A DNA stretch of 64,000 nt from Noviluteimonas gilva (GCF_009740395.1 NZ_WOXT01000005.1:62001-126000); one strand, 5' to 3'. Positions 44,320 through 52,875 are shown, counted from the stretch's first letter. Notes: generated by a model not told the origin, from the letters alone. Made by a program: numbers and translations.

Positions 44320-44886
44320 ATGTCGCGTTCCAAGTCGCGCTCCACCTCCCGGGCGCTCGTCGCCTCTGCCCTGGTCGCAGGCGCATTCGCGCTGCCGGCG
44401 ATTGCCGGTTCGCCGCTCACCGAGTCGACCAACACATTGGTCGAACGTTCGCACGCGGCCAATGCCGCCCTGTTGCAAGGCGATGTCGAACGCTGGGAAG
44501 CGCTGAGCCCGCTGACGGAAGACTTCGTCCTGATGTCCCCGTTCGGCGGCGCGCCGTCGCACGGCCAGTACACGCCGGAGAAGTTGAAGTCGATCGGGCA
44601 GTTCTTCCGCAACGGCAAGCTCGAACAGGAAGTCGTGCAGACCTTCGCCACCGACGACATGGTCGTGCTCGCGTTGATCGAGCGCGCCGACGTCGAAGTC
44701 GGCGGACTGCCGGCGCAACCCTGGGCGCTGCGCGTCACGCTCGTCTATCGCCGCGACGGCGACACCTGGCGCCTCGCGCATCGACATGCCGATCCGTTGG
44801 CGCACGGCATCGCACTGGAAGAAGCGGCGCGCCTGGGGCGTGGGGCAAACCATCCCCCTTCCCCGCCCATTCCGGTCGATCCATGA
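44320..44886 (+). CDS. Exported SnoaL/NTF2-like protein
   Basis: A 188-residue protein with signal peptide (RALVASALVAGAFALPAIAG). The mature domain has the cone-shaped NTF2 order: VERSHAANAALLQGDVERWE, FVLMSPFGGAPSHGQYTPEK, VVLALIERADVEVGG, RVTLVYRRDGDTWRLAHRHA. Such domains act as small enzymes or ligand binders; no function is given by the sequence. Divergent from the LysR gene. Confidence 0.85.
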   Translation: MSRSKSRSTSRALVASALVAGAFALPAIAGSPLTESTNTLVERSHAANAALLQGDVERWEALSPLTEDFVLMSPFGGAPSHGQYTPEKLKSIGQFFRNGKLEQEVVQTFATDDMVVLALIERADVEVGGLPAQPWALRVTLVYRRDGDTWRLAHRHADPLAHGIALEEAARLGRGANHPPSPPIPVDP

Positions 44887-45094
44887 ATGTCATCGCCGAA
44901 AGCACCCGGACGGTCCGCACCGGGGGCGGGCCGGAAGCTCACCCCCCCTCGCCTGTTCCTGTGACATGCCCGCCGCGCCCTGATGGGCTTCACGGTTCAG
45001 GGGGCCCGGGAGGCTATGATGGCCTGCACTCGATGCAGGGGTTCCTGCGTCGTGACCCGAGCCTCCGTGCAGCTCCGCCTGGCAGGAGCCGTGC

Positions 45095-45325
45095 ATGACC
45101 GCCTCACAGAATTCATCGCCCAGAACCTTCGACCGCAAGACGCCCAAGGGCTCGATCTCGCGGGAACAACTTGAAGCGGACATGGACAACTTCCGCGAAA
45201 ACGGCGGCAAGATCGAAAAGCTGGGCACGACGCACGTGTTGCAGAAGCTGCAGACCACCACACCCGAAACCACTCCGGCCCGCCCGGCACATCCGCAGGG
45301 CCGATCTAGCGAGAGTCGAAAATGA
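45095..45325 (+). CDS. Small hypothetical protein (SutA-tail-like)
   Basis: A 76-residue basic protein. The central ISREQLEADMDNFRENGGKI and EKLGTTHVLQKL resemble the short M-x-x-F-x-x-x-G-G-K-[IV]-x-[EK] segment of the SutA-type RNA-polymerase-binding proteins, but similarity is limited to that segment. It is coupled (ATGA) to the Lys-rich 37-residue gene. Confidence 0.6.
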   Translation: MTASQNSSPRTFDRKTPKGSISREQLEADMDNFRENGGKIEKLGTTHVLQKLQTTTPETTPARPAHPQGRSSESRK

Positions 45326-45435
45326 AAGGCATGGATCGTAAGAAGGAAGACAAGAAGAAGCCGGCGAAGACGATGAAGGAAAAGCGCGACGAGAAGAAAG
45401 AGAAGAAGGCGACGCGCGCCTTTACCCCGACCTGA
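45322..45435 (+). CDS. Lys/Glu-rich 37-residue protein
   Basis: ATG at 45322 overlaps the stop of the preceding gene (ATGA). The product, MKGMDRKKEDKKKPAKTMKE to the end RAFTPT, is highly charged and likely disordered. Its support is the coupling and the tight convergence with the GAF gene; no family known. Confidence 0.5.
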   Translation: MKGMDRKKEDKKKPAKTMKEKRDEKKEKKATRAFTPT

Positions 45436-45450
45436 TCACCGGATCGTCCC

Positions 45451-45936
45451 TCAGGACATCGCTGCCGAGCGCGCCGACAGCAACACCGGCGCCACGCTCT
45501 GCGCGATCGCACGCATCGCGAGCAATTCGCTGTCCGTAGCCTGGTGATACGACGCCCAGTACACGCCGATCGCGCCGATCGACTCGCCGTTCCGCTCGAT
45601 GGGCGTCATCGCCATGCTGCGCACGAACGTGGCCAGGTACAACTGCAGCGGGACACGGGGATCGCTGCGGATGTCGGGAATCACGACCTGCTGGCGATGT
45701 GTCATCGCCCAGCCCGACACGCAATCGCCGAGCGGAAACGCCTGCCCCTTCCACAGGGCGCCGATGGCGTCTTCTTCGACGTAGTGGCACTTGCCCTCGC
45801 GACGAATCACGACGGTTGCGCCGTCGCAGCCGATCAGCGCGCGTGCGCTGCCCGCGACTTTCGCAACGAGATCCTCGAAGCCGAAACAATCGGCCAACGC
45901 ACGCGACAGCGCCACAACGGAAACCGATTCAGCCAA
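45451..45936 (-). CDS. GAF-domain protein
   Basis: A 161-residue protein formed by a single GAF domain: CDGATVVIRREGKCHYVEED, FPLGDCVSGWAMTHRQQVVI, DIRSDPRVPLQLYLATFVRS and PIERNGESIGAIGVYW. TTG start at 45936 with GAGGAG 7 bases upstream. A free-standing GAF domain probably binds a small ligand or nucleotide and works through a partner; none is adjacent. Confidence 0.85.
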   Translation of the reverse strand: MAESVSVVALSRALADCFGFEDLVAKVAGSARALIGCDGATVVIRREGKCHYVEEDAIGALWKGQAFPLGDCVSGWAMTHRQQVVIPDIRSDPRVPLQLYLATFVRSMAMTPIERNGESIGAIGVYWASYHQATDSELLAMRAIAQSVAPVLLSARSAAMS

Positions 45937-46058
45937 GACCAGCTCCTCTTCTCTGGCGATCGATGCTAGCGCCCGGGGCGATGTGAAATCAAAGCACCCA
46001 CGCGCGCCGACATTAGGAAGCTGAACGTGAAGGGGCGCTCAAGCATGCGTTGCTTCCT

Positions 46059-46766
46059 TCACAGCGCGCGAATCGCTTCCATGAGCGTCGTCGCGTCGGG
46101 CACCAGGTATTGCAGGAGTCCGCCGAGCGCCGCGAAGAACACCACGACGACGAGCAACGGCCAGAACGTGTGGCGCACGCACAGCCACCACCATCCTTGC
46201 GCCTGGATGCCGCGCACGCGTCGATAAAGACCTGCACCGATCGCGGCGTCGACGAGCAGCTCGGCCATCAACGCCGGCGCCGACCAGACCACCCACCCCG
46301 CGGCGACGAACGCAACCGCCGCGACCACGACGAGCAAGACGATCGCCAACAACGGAAGCGCCGTATCGCCGTCGACGACGTCGAGCACGGAGACGTCGGC
46401 GGAGGCGCCCGCATCGAGGGAAGACTCCCACGACGCCGAACTTCCGCCACCGCCGGAACTGCCACCGCCGCCCGCCCAATCATCACCGCCGCCACGGGGC
46501 TCGAAGGACCCGGCATCGACGGCGTCGAGCAGACTCTCGCGCCAGCGAATCCAGATCCACATCTGCGCAAGGAAGATCGCGTACGCGATGACGATCGCCA
46601 GCGGGTAGCGCAGCAGCATCCCGTCCATCCCCGCCGCGCGGAGCGCGAACGAAGACAACAGTCCCGCCGCGGCGGTGACCAGCACGATGACGCTCATCTG
46701 CAGGCGCGGCCACGTGCGATACAGGCGCGCACGTGCACGTGCGATCTCCATGGCGCGGTTGGTCAC
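46059..46766 (-). CDS. Hypothetical multi-pass membrane protein
   Basis: A 235-residue protein. Two helices (about residues 27-47 and 55-75), a Gly/Ser/Asp-rich linker (GGGDDWAGGGGSSGGGGSSA), then two or three more helices (LPLLAIVLLVVVAAVAFVAA, and FWPLLVVVVFFAALGGLL). GTG at 46766 is chosen: GAGG lies 7 bases before it and it overlaps a micro-ORF stop (GTGA). ATG at 46751 is the alternative. Not recognised. Confidence 0.7.
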   Translation of the reverse strand: MTNRAMEIARARARLYRTWPRLQMSVIVLVTAAAGLLSSFALRAAGMDGMLLRYPLAIVIAYAIFLAQMWIWIRWRESLLDAVDAGSFEPRGGGDDWAGGGGSSGGGGSSASWESSLDAGASADVSVLDVVDGDTALPLLAIVLLVVVAAVAFVAAGWVVWSAPALMAELLVDAAIGAGLYRRVRGIQAQGWWWLCVRHTFWPLLVVVVFFAALGGLLQYLVPDATTLMEAIRAL

Positions 46767-46852
46767 AGCAGCACCTCGCGGCGCGCTCGGTCGACACCCG
46801 AAGGCTCGAAGTTCTCTGGAAGCCGCTTGCGCGCCGCCCGCCGAATCCCCAT
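46763..46852 (-). CDS. Possible 29-residue leader or micro-protein
   Basis: ATG at 46852 with AGGGG 6 bases upstream; the product is very basic (MGIRRAARKRLPENFEPSGV, then DRARREVLL). Its TGA overlaps the GTG start of the membrane protein gene (GTGA), suggesting coupling. It could also simply be chance. Confidence 0.4.
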   Translation of the reverse strand: MGIRRAARKRLPENFEPSGVDRARREVLL

Positions 46853-46959
46853 GTCGATCCCCTGATGTGACGCCCCGCCTTCCCCGGCGAGGCGCTGCCG
46901 GAGACTTAGTATCATCCGGCAGCGCCACAGGCAAAGTGGCCTGCAACTGTTTCGCGGCG

Positions 46960-48003
46960 TCAGCCGGTCACCACCACGCGCCACGCCGCGTCGTCGACCG
47001 GCAGCACGTCGATATCCACTTCGACGAACTTCTGGATCAGCGTCGCGTTCGTGCGCAGGTGATCGCTCGCCACGTGCGTCGTGAACGACCCACCGCCGGC
47101 CAGCGCCATCGGCAACAGCAACTGGTCGGCGAGATGTTCGCCGACGCAGGCCGTCGTCGCGTCGAGATACGCGCGCGCCTGCCTGGCCAGTCGCTCGGCC
47201 ACCACTTCGGCGGGCACGCCGCGCTCGCCGTGGCCGGTGAAGGTTTCGGCGTGACTGGCGTGCTGCACGCGCACCATCAGCGCGTTGCCCGGACCGATCG
47301 CCGGGCGAACGCTGCGGAAATGCTGACGGTCTTCCGGCAGATCGAAGCGCTCGGCCAGCACGGCCAGTTCGCGACGTCCGATGCTCGCCTCCAACGCGGA
47401 CAACAGCACCGTCGCCTCGATCGATTCGAGCGGACCCCGCGTGTCGAGCACGAGCTGCGACATCGACGCGCACGGCTCCACCACCACGTCCACCGCGCCG
47501 CCACCGGCCGGATAGAAGCCCGGACGCTCGAGCGAAAGCGTCGCGCGCACGCCCATCCGCGCAAGCACGGGCAGGAAAGTGTCGGCGATGAAGTCGGCGC
47601 TCGGCGCCATCGGATTGTGCGTGCCGCCTTCCAGGCGCAGGCGCGACGAACCGCCGGCGTGCCACAACGCCGGCAGCAAGGTTTGCAACACGAGCATGGT
47701 GGAACCGGCGGTGCCGAGCGCGAAGTTGTAATCGCCCGGCGCGACGTCACCCGGTTCGAACCGGATGGAGGTCGCACCGAGTTCCGCACCGTGCACGCGC
47801 GCGTTGCCGATCGCGGCCGCGGCCTGCACCGCCGTGAGGTGCTGGCGGAGCAGGCCCGGACGCGAACGCGTCGCGCGGATGTTGCGCATCGTGAACGCGG
47901 TGCCGGTGCACAACGCCAGGCTCAGCGCGGTGCGCAACAACTGGCCGCCGCCCGCGACGCCGTCGAGTTCGATCATGTCCATGGTGGCGTTCTGAAGCTT
48001 CAT
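46960..48003 (-). CDS. rtcA: RNA 3'-terminal phosphate cyclase RtcA
   Basis: RtcA converts RNA 3'-phosphate ends into 2',3'-cyclic phosphates using ATP. The 347-residue protein shows MIELDGVAGGGQLLRTALSL, TGTAFTMRNIRATRSRPGL, GATSIRFEPGDVAPGDYNFA, the GSTMLVLQTLLPAL helix, FYPAGGGAVDVVVEP, and the nucleophilic His in VGEHLADQLLLPMALAGGGS. It follows rtcB by 10 bp. ATG at 48003 with AAGGGA upstream; ATG at 47982 is also possible. Confidence 0.96.
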   Translation of the reverse strand: MKLQNATMDMIELDGVAGGGQLLRTALSLALCTGTAFTMRNIRATRSRPGLLRQHLTAVQAAAAIGNARVHGAELGATSIRFEPGDVAPGDYNFALGTAGSTMLVLQTLLPALWHAGGSSRLRLEGGTHNPMAPSADFIADTFLPVLARMGVRATLSLERPGFYPAGGGAVDVVVEPCASMSQLVLDTRGPLESIEATVLLSALEASIGRRELAVLAERFDLPEDRQHFRSVRPAIGPGNALMVRVQHASHAETFTGHGERGVPAEVVAERLARQARAYLDATTACVGEHLADQLLLPMALAGGGSFTTHVASDHLRTNATLIQKFVEVDIDVLPVDDAAWRVVVTG

Positions 48004-48013
48004 TCCCTTTCGT

Positions 48014-49240
48014 TCATCCCTTGACGCACACGACCTGGCGCAACGTGTGCACGATTTCCACGAGATCGCGCTGCGCCTCCATCACCGCCTCGATCGGCTT
48101 GTAGGCCGCCGGCGACTCGTCCACCACCTCGGCGTCCTTGCGGCACTCCACGTGCGCCGTGGCGCGTGCGTGGTCGTCGACGCTGATGCGCTTGCGGGCC
48201 TCGGTACGGCTCATCACGCGGCCGGCGCCGTGGCTGCAGCTGTGGAAGCTGTCCTCGTTGCCGAGCCCGCGCACGATGAAGCTCTTCGCGCCCATGCTGC
48301 CCGGGATGATCCCGAGCTCGCCCTTGCGCGCGCTCACCGCACCCTTGCGCGTCACCAGCACGTCCTTGCCGAAGTGGTGCTCGCGGTTGACGTAGTTGTG
48401 GTGGCAGTTCACCGCCTCGGCGTCCGCCTCGAACGGCTTGTCGATCACGCCGCGCACGGCCTGCACCACGTGGCGCATCATGATCGCGCGGTTGGTGCGC
48501 GCATAACGCTGCGCCCAGTCGACCGCGAACACGTAGTCGCCGTAATGCTCGCTGCCCTCCGGCAAATACGCGAGGTCCTGGTCCGGCAGGTTGATCATCC
48601 AGCGGCGCATGTCCTGCTTGGCGAGCTCGATGAAGTGCGTGCCGATCGCGTTGCCCACGCCGCGCGAACCGGAGTGCAGCATGAACCACACGCGGTCCTC
48701 CTCGTCCAGGCACACCTCGACGAAGTGGTTGCCCGTGCCGAGCGTTCCCAGATGGTTGAGGTTGTTGGTGTTCTTCAGGCGCGGATGACGGTCGCAGATG
48801 ACCTTGAAGTCATCGACCAGCGTCGACCAACCCTGCTCCACCTGCGCGGACGGATTCGTCCACGCGCCCTTGTCGCGCACACCGCGGCCAGCGGTACGCC
48901 CATGCGGAACCGCACGCTCGATCGCGCTGCGCAGCCCGGCAAGATCGTCGGGCAAATCGGAGGCGGTCAGCGTCGTGCGCGCGGCGATCATGCCGCAGCC
49001 GATGTCGACACCCACCGCCGCGGGAACGACGGCGCCGATGGTCGGCACGACCGAACCCACCGTGGCGCCCTTGCCCAGGTGGACGTCGGGCATCACCGCG
49101 ATCCAGCGATGGATGAAGGGCAGCTTGGCGATGTTGCGCAACTGCTCGCGCGCGGCATCCTCCAGCGGCACGCCGCGCGTCCACAACTTGATGGGCGCGG
49201 ACCCCTGATCCTGGATGACGTCGTAGTTCTGCATGCTCAT
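48014..49240 (-). CDS. rtcB: RNA-splicing ligase RtcB
   Basis: RtcB joins RNA 2',3'-cyclic phosphate (or 3'-phosphate) and 5'-OH ends through a GMP-histidine intermediate. The 408-residue protein has VMPDVHLGKGATVGSVVPT, VGVDIGCGMIAARTTL (metal Cys), NHLGTLGTGNHFVEVC, MLHSGSRGVGN, AVNCHHNYVNREHHFG and GIIPGSMGAKSFIVRGLG, SCSHGAGRVMSR, the last holding the guanylylated His region. This is the shorter E. coli-type RtcB. The ribosome binding site is weak; ATG at 49234 is an alternative. Confidence 0.97.
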   Translation of the reverse strand: MSMQNYDVIQDQGSAPIKLWTRGVPLEDAAREQLRNIAKLPFIHRWIAVMPDVHLGKGATVGSVVPTIGAVVPAAVGVDIGCGMIAARTTLTASDLPDDLAGLRSAIERAVPHGRTAGRGVRDKGAWTNPSAQVEQGWSTLVDDFKVICDRHPRLKNTNNLNHLGTLGTGNHFVEVCLDEEDRVWFMLHSGSRGVGNAIGTHFIELAKQDMRRWMINLPDQDLAYLPEGSEHYGDYVFAVDWAQRYARTNRAIMMRHVVQAVRGVIDKPFEADAEAVNCHHNYVNREHHFGKDVLVTRKGAVSARKGELGIIPGSMGAKSFIVRGLGNEDSFHSCSHGAGRVMSRTEARKRISVDDHARATAHVECRKDAEVVDESPAAYKPIEAVMEAQRDLVEIVHTLRQVVCVKG

Positions 49241-49309
49241 AAGTTAATCCGAAAAATGAAATGGCGCGGTGACAAAAGTGGCGGAACGTTTAGCGCGACG
49301 GGCATCGCT

Positions 49310-49461
49310 GCCTGCCGAGCAACCGGGAATCGAACCCGGAAGCACCAGATGTAGTTCCGCCGGCATTCACCGCATGGAACAGGAAAACCGACGACGACCG
49401 CGACGAAATGGACGGAACCTGGCGACCGTGACAGGGTTGTTGTAGTTCCATCCGCATTCGC
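49310..49461 (-). ncRNA. Y-RNA-like RNA candidate(s) between rsr and rtcB
   Basis: The 297 bp between rsr and rtcB hold no convincing gene. Read leftward they contain two related modules. Module 1 (49461-49404): GCGAATGCGGATGGAACTAC, then a hairpin closing with GTTCCGTCC. Module 2 (49370-49310): GTGAATGCCGGCGGAACTAC, a GGAA/TTCC stem, a perfect tRNA T-arm CCGGGTTCGATTCCCGG (49339-49323) and a closing pairing TGCCG with CGGCA. The opening 21 bases differ at four positions only. In Salmonella the rsr-rtcBA locus encodes two Y RNAs, YrlA and YrlB, with tRNA-like modules bound by Rsr, so the same is inferred here. RNA ends are not known. Confidence 0.72.
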
Positions 49462-49497
49462 GGCCACCGGCGGCGAAACACTTGTGATCTCCTCCGG

Positions 49498-49525
49498 GCC
49501 CGGCCGGCCCCATTGCCGGCCGGGC
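49498..49525 (-). terminator. Strong hairpin right after rsr
   Basis: A perfect 11-bp stem (GCCCGGCCGGC / GCCGGCCGGGC, loop AATGGG) 13 bases after the rsr stop, without a T-run. It could reduce read-through, protect the rsr mRNA 3' end, or mark the processing boundary of the Y-like RNA. Confidence 0.6.
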
Positions 49526-49537
49526 ATCGCGTGTTGT

Positions 49538-51088
49538 TCAAAGATCGATCGACGCGATCCGATCGACCCAACGGGTCGCACCCGCACCTTCCGCGGCGAA
49601 CACCGCGAGCAACTCGAATACCGCATCGCTGAACCCGCCCACGTGCAGCACGTCGTCGCGCTCCACGACCTGCGAGCTGACGATCGGCTGCAAGTCGATG
49701 CACACCAGCTTCGCCTGCGGGCAACGCGCCTTCAGCTCCGACCACTGGCGCATCGTTTCGGTCGCACCGCCGCTGCGCGTGTCGCGCCAGCTTTCGCTGT
49801 CGGACACGAGCACGACGAGGTCGGCCTGCGCCTTCTCGCGATTCAACTGCGCGATCGGCGCGCTGATGCTCGTCCCACCGCCACCCACGCCCGCAAGACG
49901 CCCGGCCTGGGTGAGCACGCTGTCGCGCGGATTCAATTCCACGCGATGCACCTGCGTGTCGAACGGCAGCACCCGCGCCATCGGGTTGTTGCGTTGCAGG
50001 CACGCCGCGATGAGTGCGGCGACATCCACGCAGCGCACCGACGAGGTCGCGCCCTTGCGGAAGCCCGTGACCGGCGCGCCCATCGAGCCCGACACGTCCA
50101 CGCCCACCACGACCCGACCCTCGATCACCGGCACGTTGCGGGTGGCGATTTCCATCGCTTCCTGCAGCGCGTCGAAGATCTGCGCCGGCAACTGCGAACC
50201 GGCCTGGCACGCGGCCAACAACTGGTACGGGAAGACACGGGCGCGTGCGATCTCCGACGGGCTGCGCAAACGCCCGGCCACGTCGGCCACCGTCGCCTCG
50301 TCATCGAACACGCCGTTGCGCGCGAAGGTGTTCACCGACATGCGCAGCGTCTGCCACGACACCGTGCGAGCGAGCGTCTTCCAACGCGCGGCGTCCAGCG
50401 ACAGCGACGTCAGGTACTGGAACGGCACCTCCGGCAACGCCCCCTGCGGCGCGCGCTTGAAAGCTTCGTACGCGCGGACCTTCGGCGGCAGCACGTCCTC
50501 GCGGAACGGCTTGCCGATGACCCAGGCGTACAACGCTTCACGCTCGGCGTCGGCCGGCTTCGGGTGGACCATGCGGATCACGTCGGCGAGCGACGGCGCG
50601 TTGCCGATCGCGGCCTGCACGATCTGCTCCGACGACGCACGCGCCAACCACGCGCGCACCAGTCGCTTGGGCAAGGTGCCGAGCGACTTGCGCCCGGTCC
50701 GCCCGCTGCGCATCACCTGCACGAAGTTGCGCAACATGCGGCCGTTGTCGACCACGCGCGGAAACACGCGGGCGAACAGGTCGGCATCGCGGCTGGCCAG
50801 GGTGGCGAGCAGCAGCGCCGGCATGTCCTTCATGTGCGCGACCTGGCGGGCATACACCGCAGTGCGCGCGACGAAGGCCGGCGACACCTGCTCGCAAAGC
50901 GCGAGCACGGTGGACAGCTGCGTCTCGTCGCTCGCGTAGTACGTGCCGTTGAGGCAGCCCGTCGCGGCGTAGAGCGCCAGCGCCTGCTCCGGCGACCGGG
51001 CATAGGCCAGGCCGCCGGATTCGTTGCGCGCCGTCGCCGACGGCGCCATCAGGCCGCGCAACGAGGAGAAGAGTTGGGAGTTGGCCAT
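49538..51088 (-). CDS. rsr: Ro60-family RNA-binding protein Rsr (TROVE and vWA domains)
   Basis: A 516-residue ring-shaped RNA-binding protein that holds Y RNAs and misfolded RNAs. The TROVE HEAT-repeat part (residues about 20-340) shows LYAATGCLNGTYYASDETQL, VYARQVAHMKDMPALLLATL and RVVDNGRMLRNFVQVMRSGR. The C-terminal von Willebrand A domain has the metal site VVVGVDVSGSMGAPVTG (DxSxS, here D-V-S-G-S) and VLVSDSESW. It is the first gene after the sigma-54 promoter. Confidence 0.95.
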   Translation of the reverse strand: MANSQLFSSLRGLMAPSATARNESGGLAYARSPEQALALYAATGCLNGTYYASDETQLSTVLALCEQVSPAFVARTAVYARQVAHMKDMPALLLATLASRDADLFARVFPRVVDNGRMLRNFVQVMRSGRTGRKSLGTLPKRLVRAWLARASSEQIVQAAIGNAPSLADVIRMVHPKPADAEREALYAWVIGKPFREDVLPPKVRAYEAFKRAPQGALPEVPFQYLTSLSLDAARWKTLARTVSWQTLRMSVNTFARNGVFDDEATVADVAGRLRSPSEIARARVFPYQLLAACQAGSQLPAQIFDALQEAMEIATRNVPVIEGRVVVGVDVSGSMGAPVTGFRKGATSSVRCVDVAALIAACLQRNNPMARVLPFDTQVHRVELNPRDSVLTQAGRLAGVGGGGTSISAPIAQLNREKAQADLVVLVSDSESWRDTRSGGATETMRQWSELKARCPQAKLVCIDLQPIVSSQVVERDDVLHVGGFSDAVFELLAVFAAEGAGATRWVDRIASIDL

Positions 51089-51134
51089 GTCGACCTTCCT
51101 TTGCGGGAACTGCCCGCGGGACCCCTCTCCTAAC

Positions 51135-51150
51135 GCAATCGCCGTGCCAA
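51135..51150 (-). promoter_or_regulatory. Sigma-54 promoter of the rsr-rtcBA operon
   Basis: Minus strand TTGGCACGGCGATTGC: -24 GG and -12 GC in the consensus TGGCAC-N5-TTGC with correct spacing, about 46 bp before the rsr ATG. It fits control by the divergent RtcR. Confidence 0.92.
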
Positions 51151-51272
51151 CCTCGACGGCATCGCCTCAAGTGATTGATCTGAAACGCAAAGCGATCAGA
51201 ATCGAAGTCTTGACGGCCGCACTCATTCATCGAATTCGTATACATTGGGCGCGGGCTTTATAGGACTCGCTA

Positions 51273-52871
51273 ATGCGCAGGCGCCAGGTCGTCATCGGCA
51301 TGCTCGGCACGCAACTCGATTCGGGCATCGGCCCGGCGCGCTGGGAAAAATGGCGGCCGACCGTCTCGCTCGGCATGCACGAGACCTTCCTGGTCGATCG
51401 CCTCGAACTGCTGGTCGACGAGCGCCGTTACAGCGCGTTGGCCAATACAGTCGCGCTCGACATCGCGCAGACCTCGCCGGAAACCGACGTGCACCGGCAC
51501 GATGTGTACCTCGCCGATCCCTGGGATTTCGAAGCGGTGTACGCGAGCCTGCACGACTTCCTGCAGGCCTACCCCTTCCAGCCGGAGGAAGAGGACTACT
51601 ACGTCCACATCACCACCGGCACGCACGTCACGCAGATCTGCTGGTTCCTGCTCGCCGAAAGCCGGCATTTCCCGGGCCGTTTGCTGCAGACCTCTCCGCC
51701 GCGCAAACAAGGCGGCGATGCGCCGGGCAGCTTCGCGATCATCGATCTGGACCTGTCGCGCTACGACCGCATCGCGCAACGTTTCCAGCAGCAGCAACTC
51801 GCCGATCGCGACCTGCTCAAGAGCGGCATCGCGACGCGCAACGCCGCGTTCAACCGCATGATCGAGCAGATCGAAACCGTCGCGACGCGTTCGAAGGCCC
51901 CGATGCTGTTGATGGGACCCACGGGCGCCGGCAAGAGCCAGCTCGCGCGGCGCGTGTTCGACCTGAAGAAGCTCAAGCACCAATTGCCCGGCGGCTTCGT
52001 GGAAGTGAACTGCGCCACGTTGCGCGGCGATGGCGCGATGAGCGCGTTGTTCGGCCACGTGCGCGGCGCGTATACCGGTGCGGCGAACGACCGCGCGGGC
52101 CTGTTGCGCTCGGCGCATCGCGGCCTGTTGTTCCTCGACGAGATCGGCGAGCTGGGCCTGGACGAACAGGCGATGTTGTTGCGCGCCCTCGAGGAGAAGC
52201 GCTTCCTGCCCGTGGGCAGCGACAAGGAAGTCGAGAGCGACTTCCAGTTGATCGCAGGCACCAATCGCGACCTGCAGGTCGCCGTCGCGCAAGGGCGCTT
52301 CCGCGACGATTTGCTGGCACGCCTGAATCTATGGACGTATCGGCTGCCCAGCCTCGCCGAGCGCGCCGAAGACATCGAACCGAACCTCGACTTCGAACTC
52401 GAACGCTGGTCGCGCGAAAACCACGCGCGCGTAACCTTCAATCGCGAGGCACGGACACGTTACGTCGCCTTCGCGACCGGCCCCGATGCGGCGTGGTCCG
52501 GCAACTTCCGCGACCTGGGCGCGTCGATCATGCGCATGGCGACGCTGGCCGAAGGCGGCCGCATCCAGATCGCGAACGTCGACGAGGAAATCGGACGCCT
52601 GCGCCGGCAATGGCGGGGGGATGCGCTGCCTTCCGTGCTCGACACGCTGCTCGGCGAACGCGCCGAAGCGCTCGATCGCTTCGACCGCATCCAGTTGGAG
52701 GAAGTCGTGCGCGCGTGCGCGAAGGCGAAATCGCTTTCGCAGGCGGGTCGCGAGTTGTTCGCGGTCTCGCGGCAGCAGCGCGCGAGCACGAACGATGCGG
52801 ATCGGCTGCGCAAGTACCTGGCCAAGTTCGGCCTGGATTGGGAGCAGGTGCGCGCCGTGCGCGCGTCCTGA
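51273..52871 (+). CDS. rtcR: Sigma-54-dependent RNA-repair regulator RtcR
   Basis: A 532-residue bacterial enhancer-binding protein. The N-terminal CARF-type sensor (residues about 1-180: QVVIGMLGTQLDSGIGPARW, YYVHITTGTHVTQICWFLLA) is thought to bind RNA ends or cyclic oligonucleotides. The AAA+ domain has LLMGPTGAGKSQLARRVF, the sigma-54 contact loop VRGAYTGAANDRAG (GAFTGA variant GAYTGA), LLFLDEIGELGLDEQAMLLR and NLWTYRLPSLAERAEDI; an HTH follows (CAKAKSLSQAGRELFAVSRQ). Divergent from rsr with 184 bp between. Confidence 0.96.
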   Translation: MRRRQVVIGMLGTQLDSGIGPARWEKWRPTVSLGMHETFLVDRLELLVDERRYSALANTVALDIAQTSPETDVHRHDVYLADPWDFEAVYASLHDFLQAYPFQPEEEDYYVHITTGTHVTQICWFLLAESRHFPGRLLQTSPPRKQGGDAPGSFAIIDLDLSRYDRIAQRFQQQQLADRDLLKSGIATRNAAFNRMIEQIETVATRSKAPMLLMGPTGAGKSQLARRVFDLKKLKHQLPGGFVEVNCATLRGDGAMSALFGHVRGAYTGAANDRAGLLRSAHRGLLFLDEIGELGLDEQAMLLRALEEKRFLPVGSDKEVESDFQLIAGTNRDLQVAVAQGRFRDDLLARLNLWTYRLPSLAERAEDIEPNLDFELERWSRENHARVTFNREARTRYVAFATGPDAAWSGNFRDLGASIMRMATLAEGGRIQIANVDEEIGRLRRQWRGDALPSVLDTLLGERAEALDRFDRIQLEEVVRACAKAKSLSQAGRELFAVSRQQRASTNDADRLRKYLAKFGLDWEQVRAVRAS

Positions 52872-52875
52872 AGCG

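Noticed and set aside
49290..49486. GTG-started leftward frame with GGAGGAG upstream between rsr and rtcB
   Set aside because: It runs through the T-arm and both RNA modules, has no recognisable protein features, and the repeat structure is better explained as RNA.
51210..51244. TTGACG and TATACA as a promoter for rtcR
   Set aside because: The spacing of 23 bp is too long for sigma-70; only the TATACA box remains plausible.
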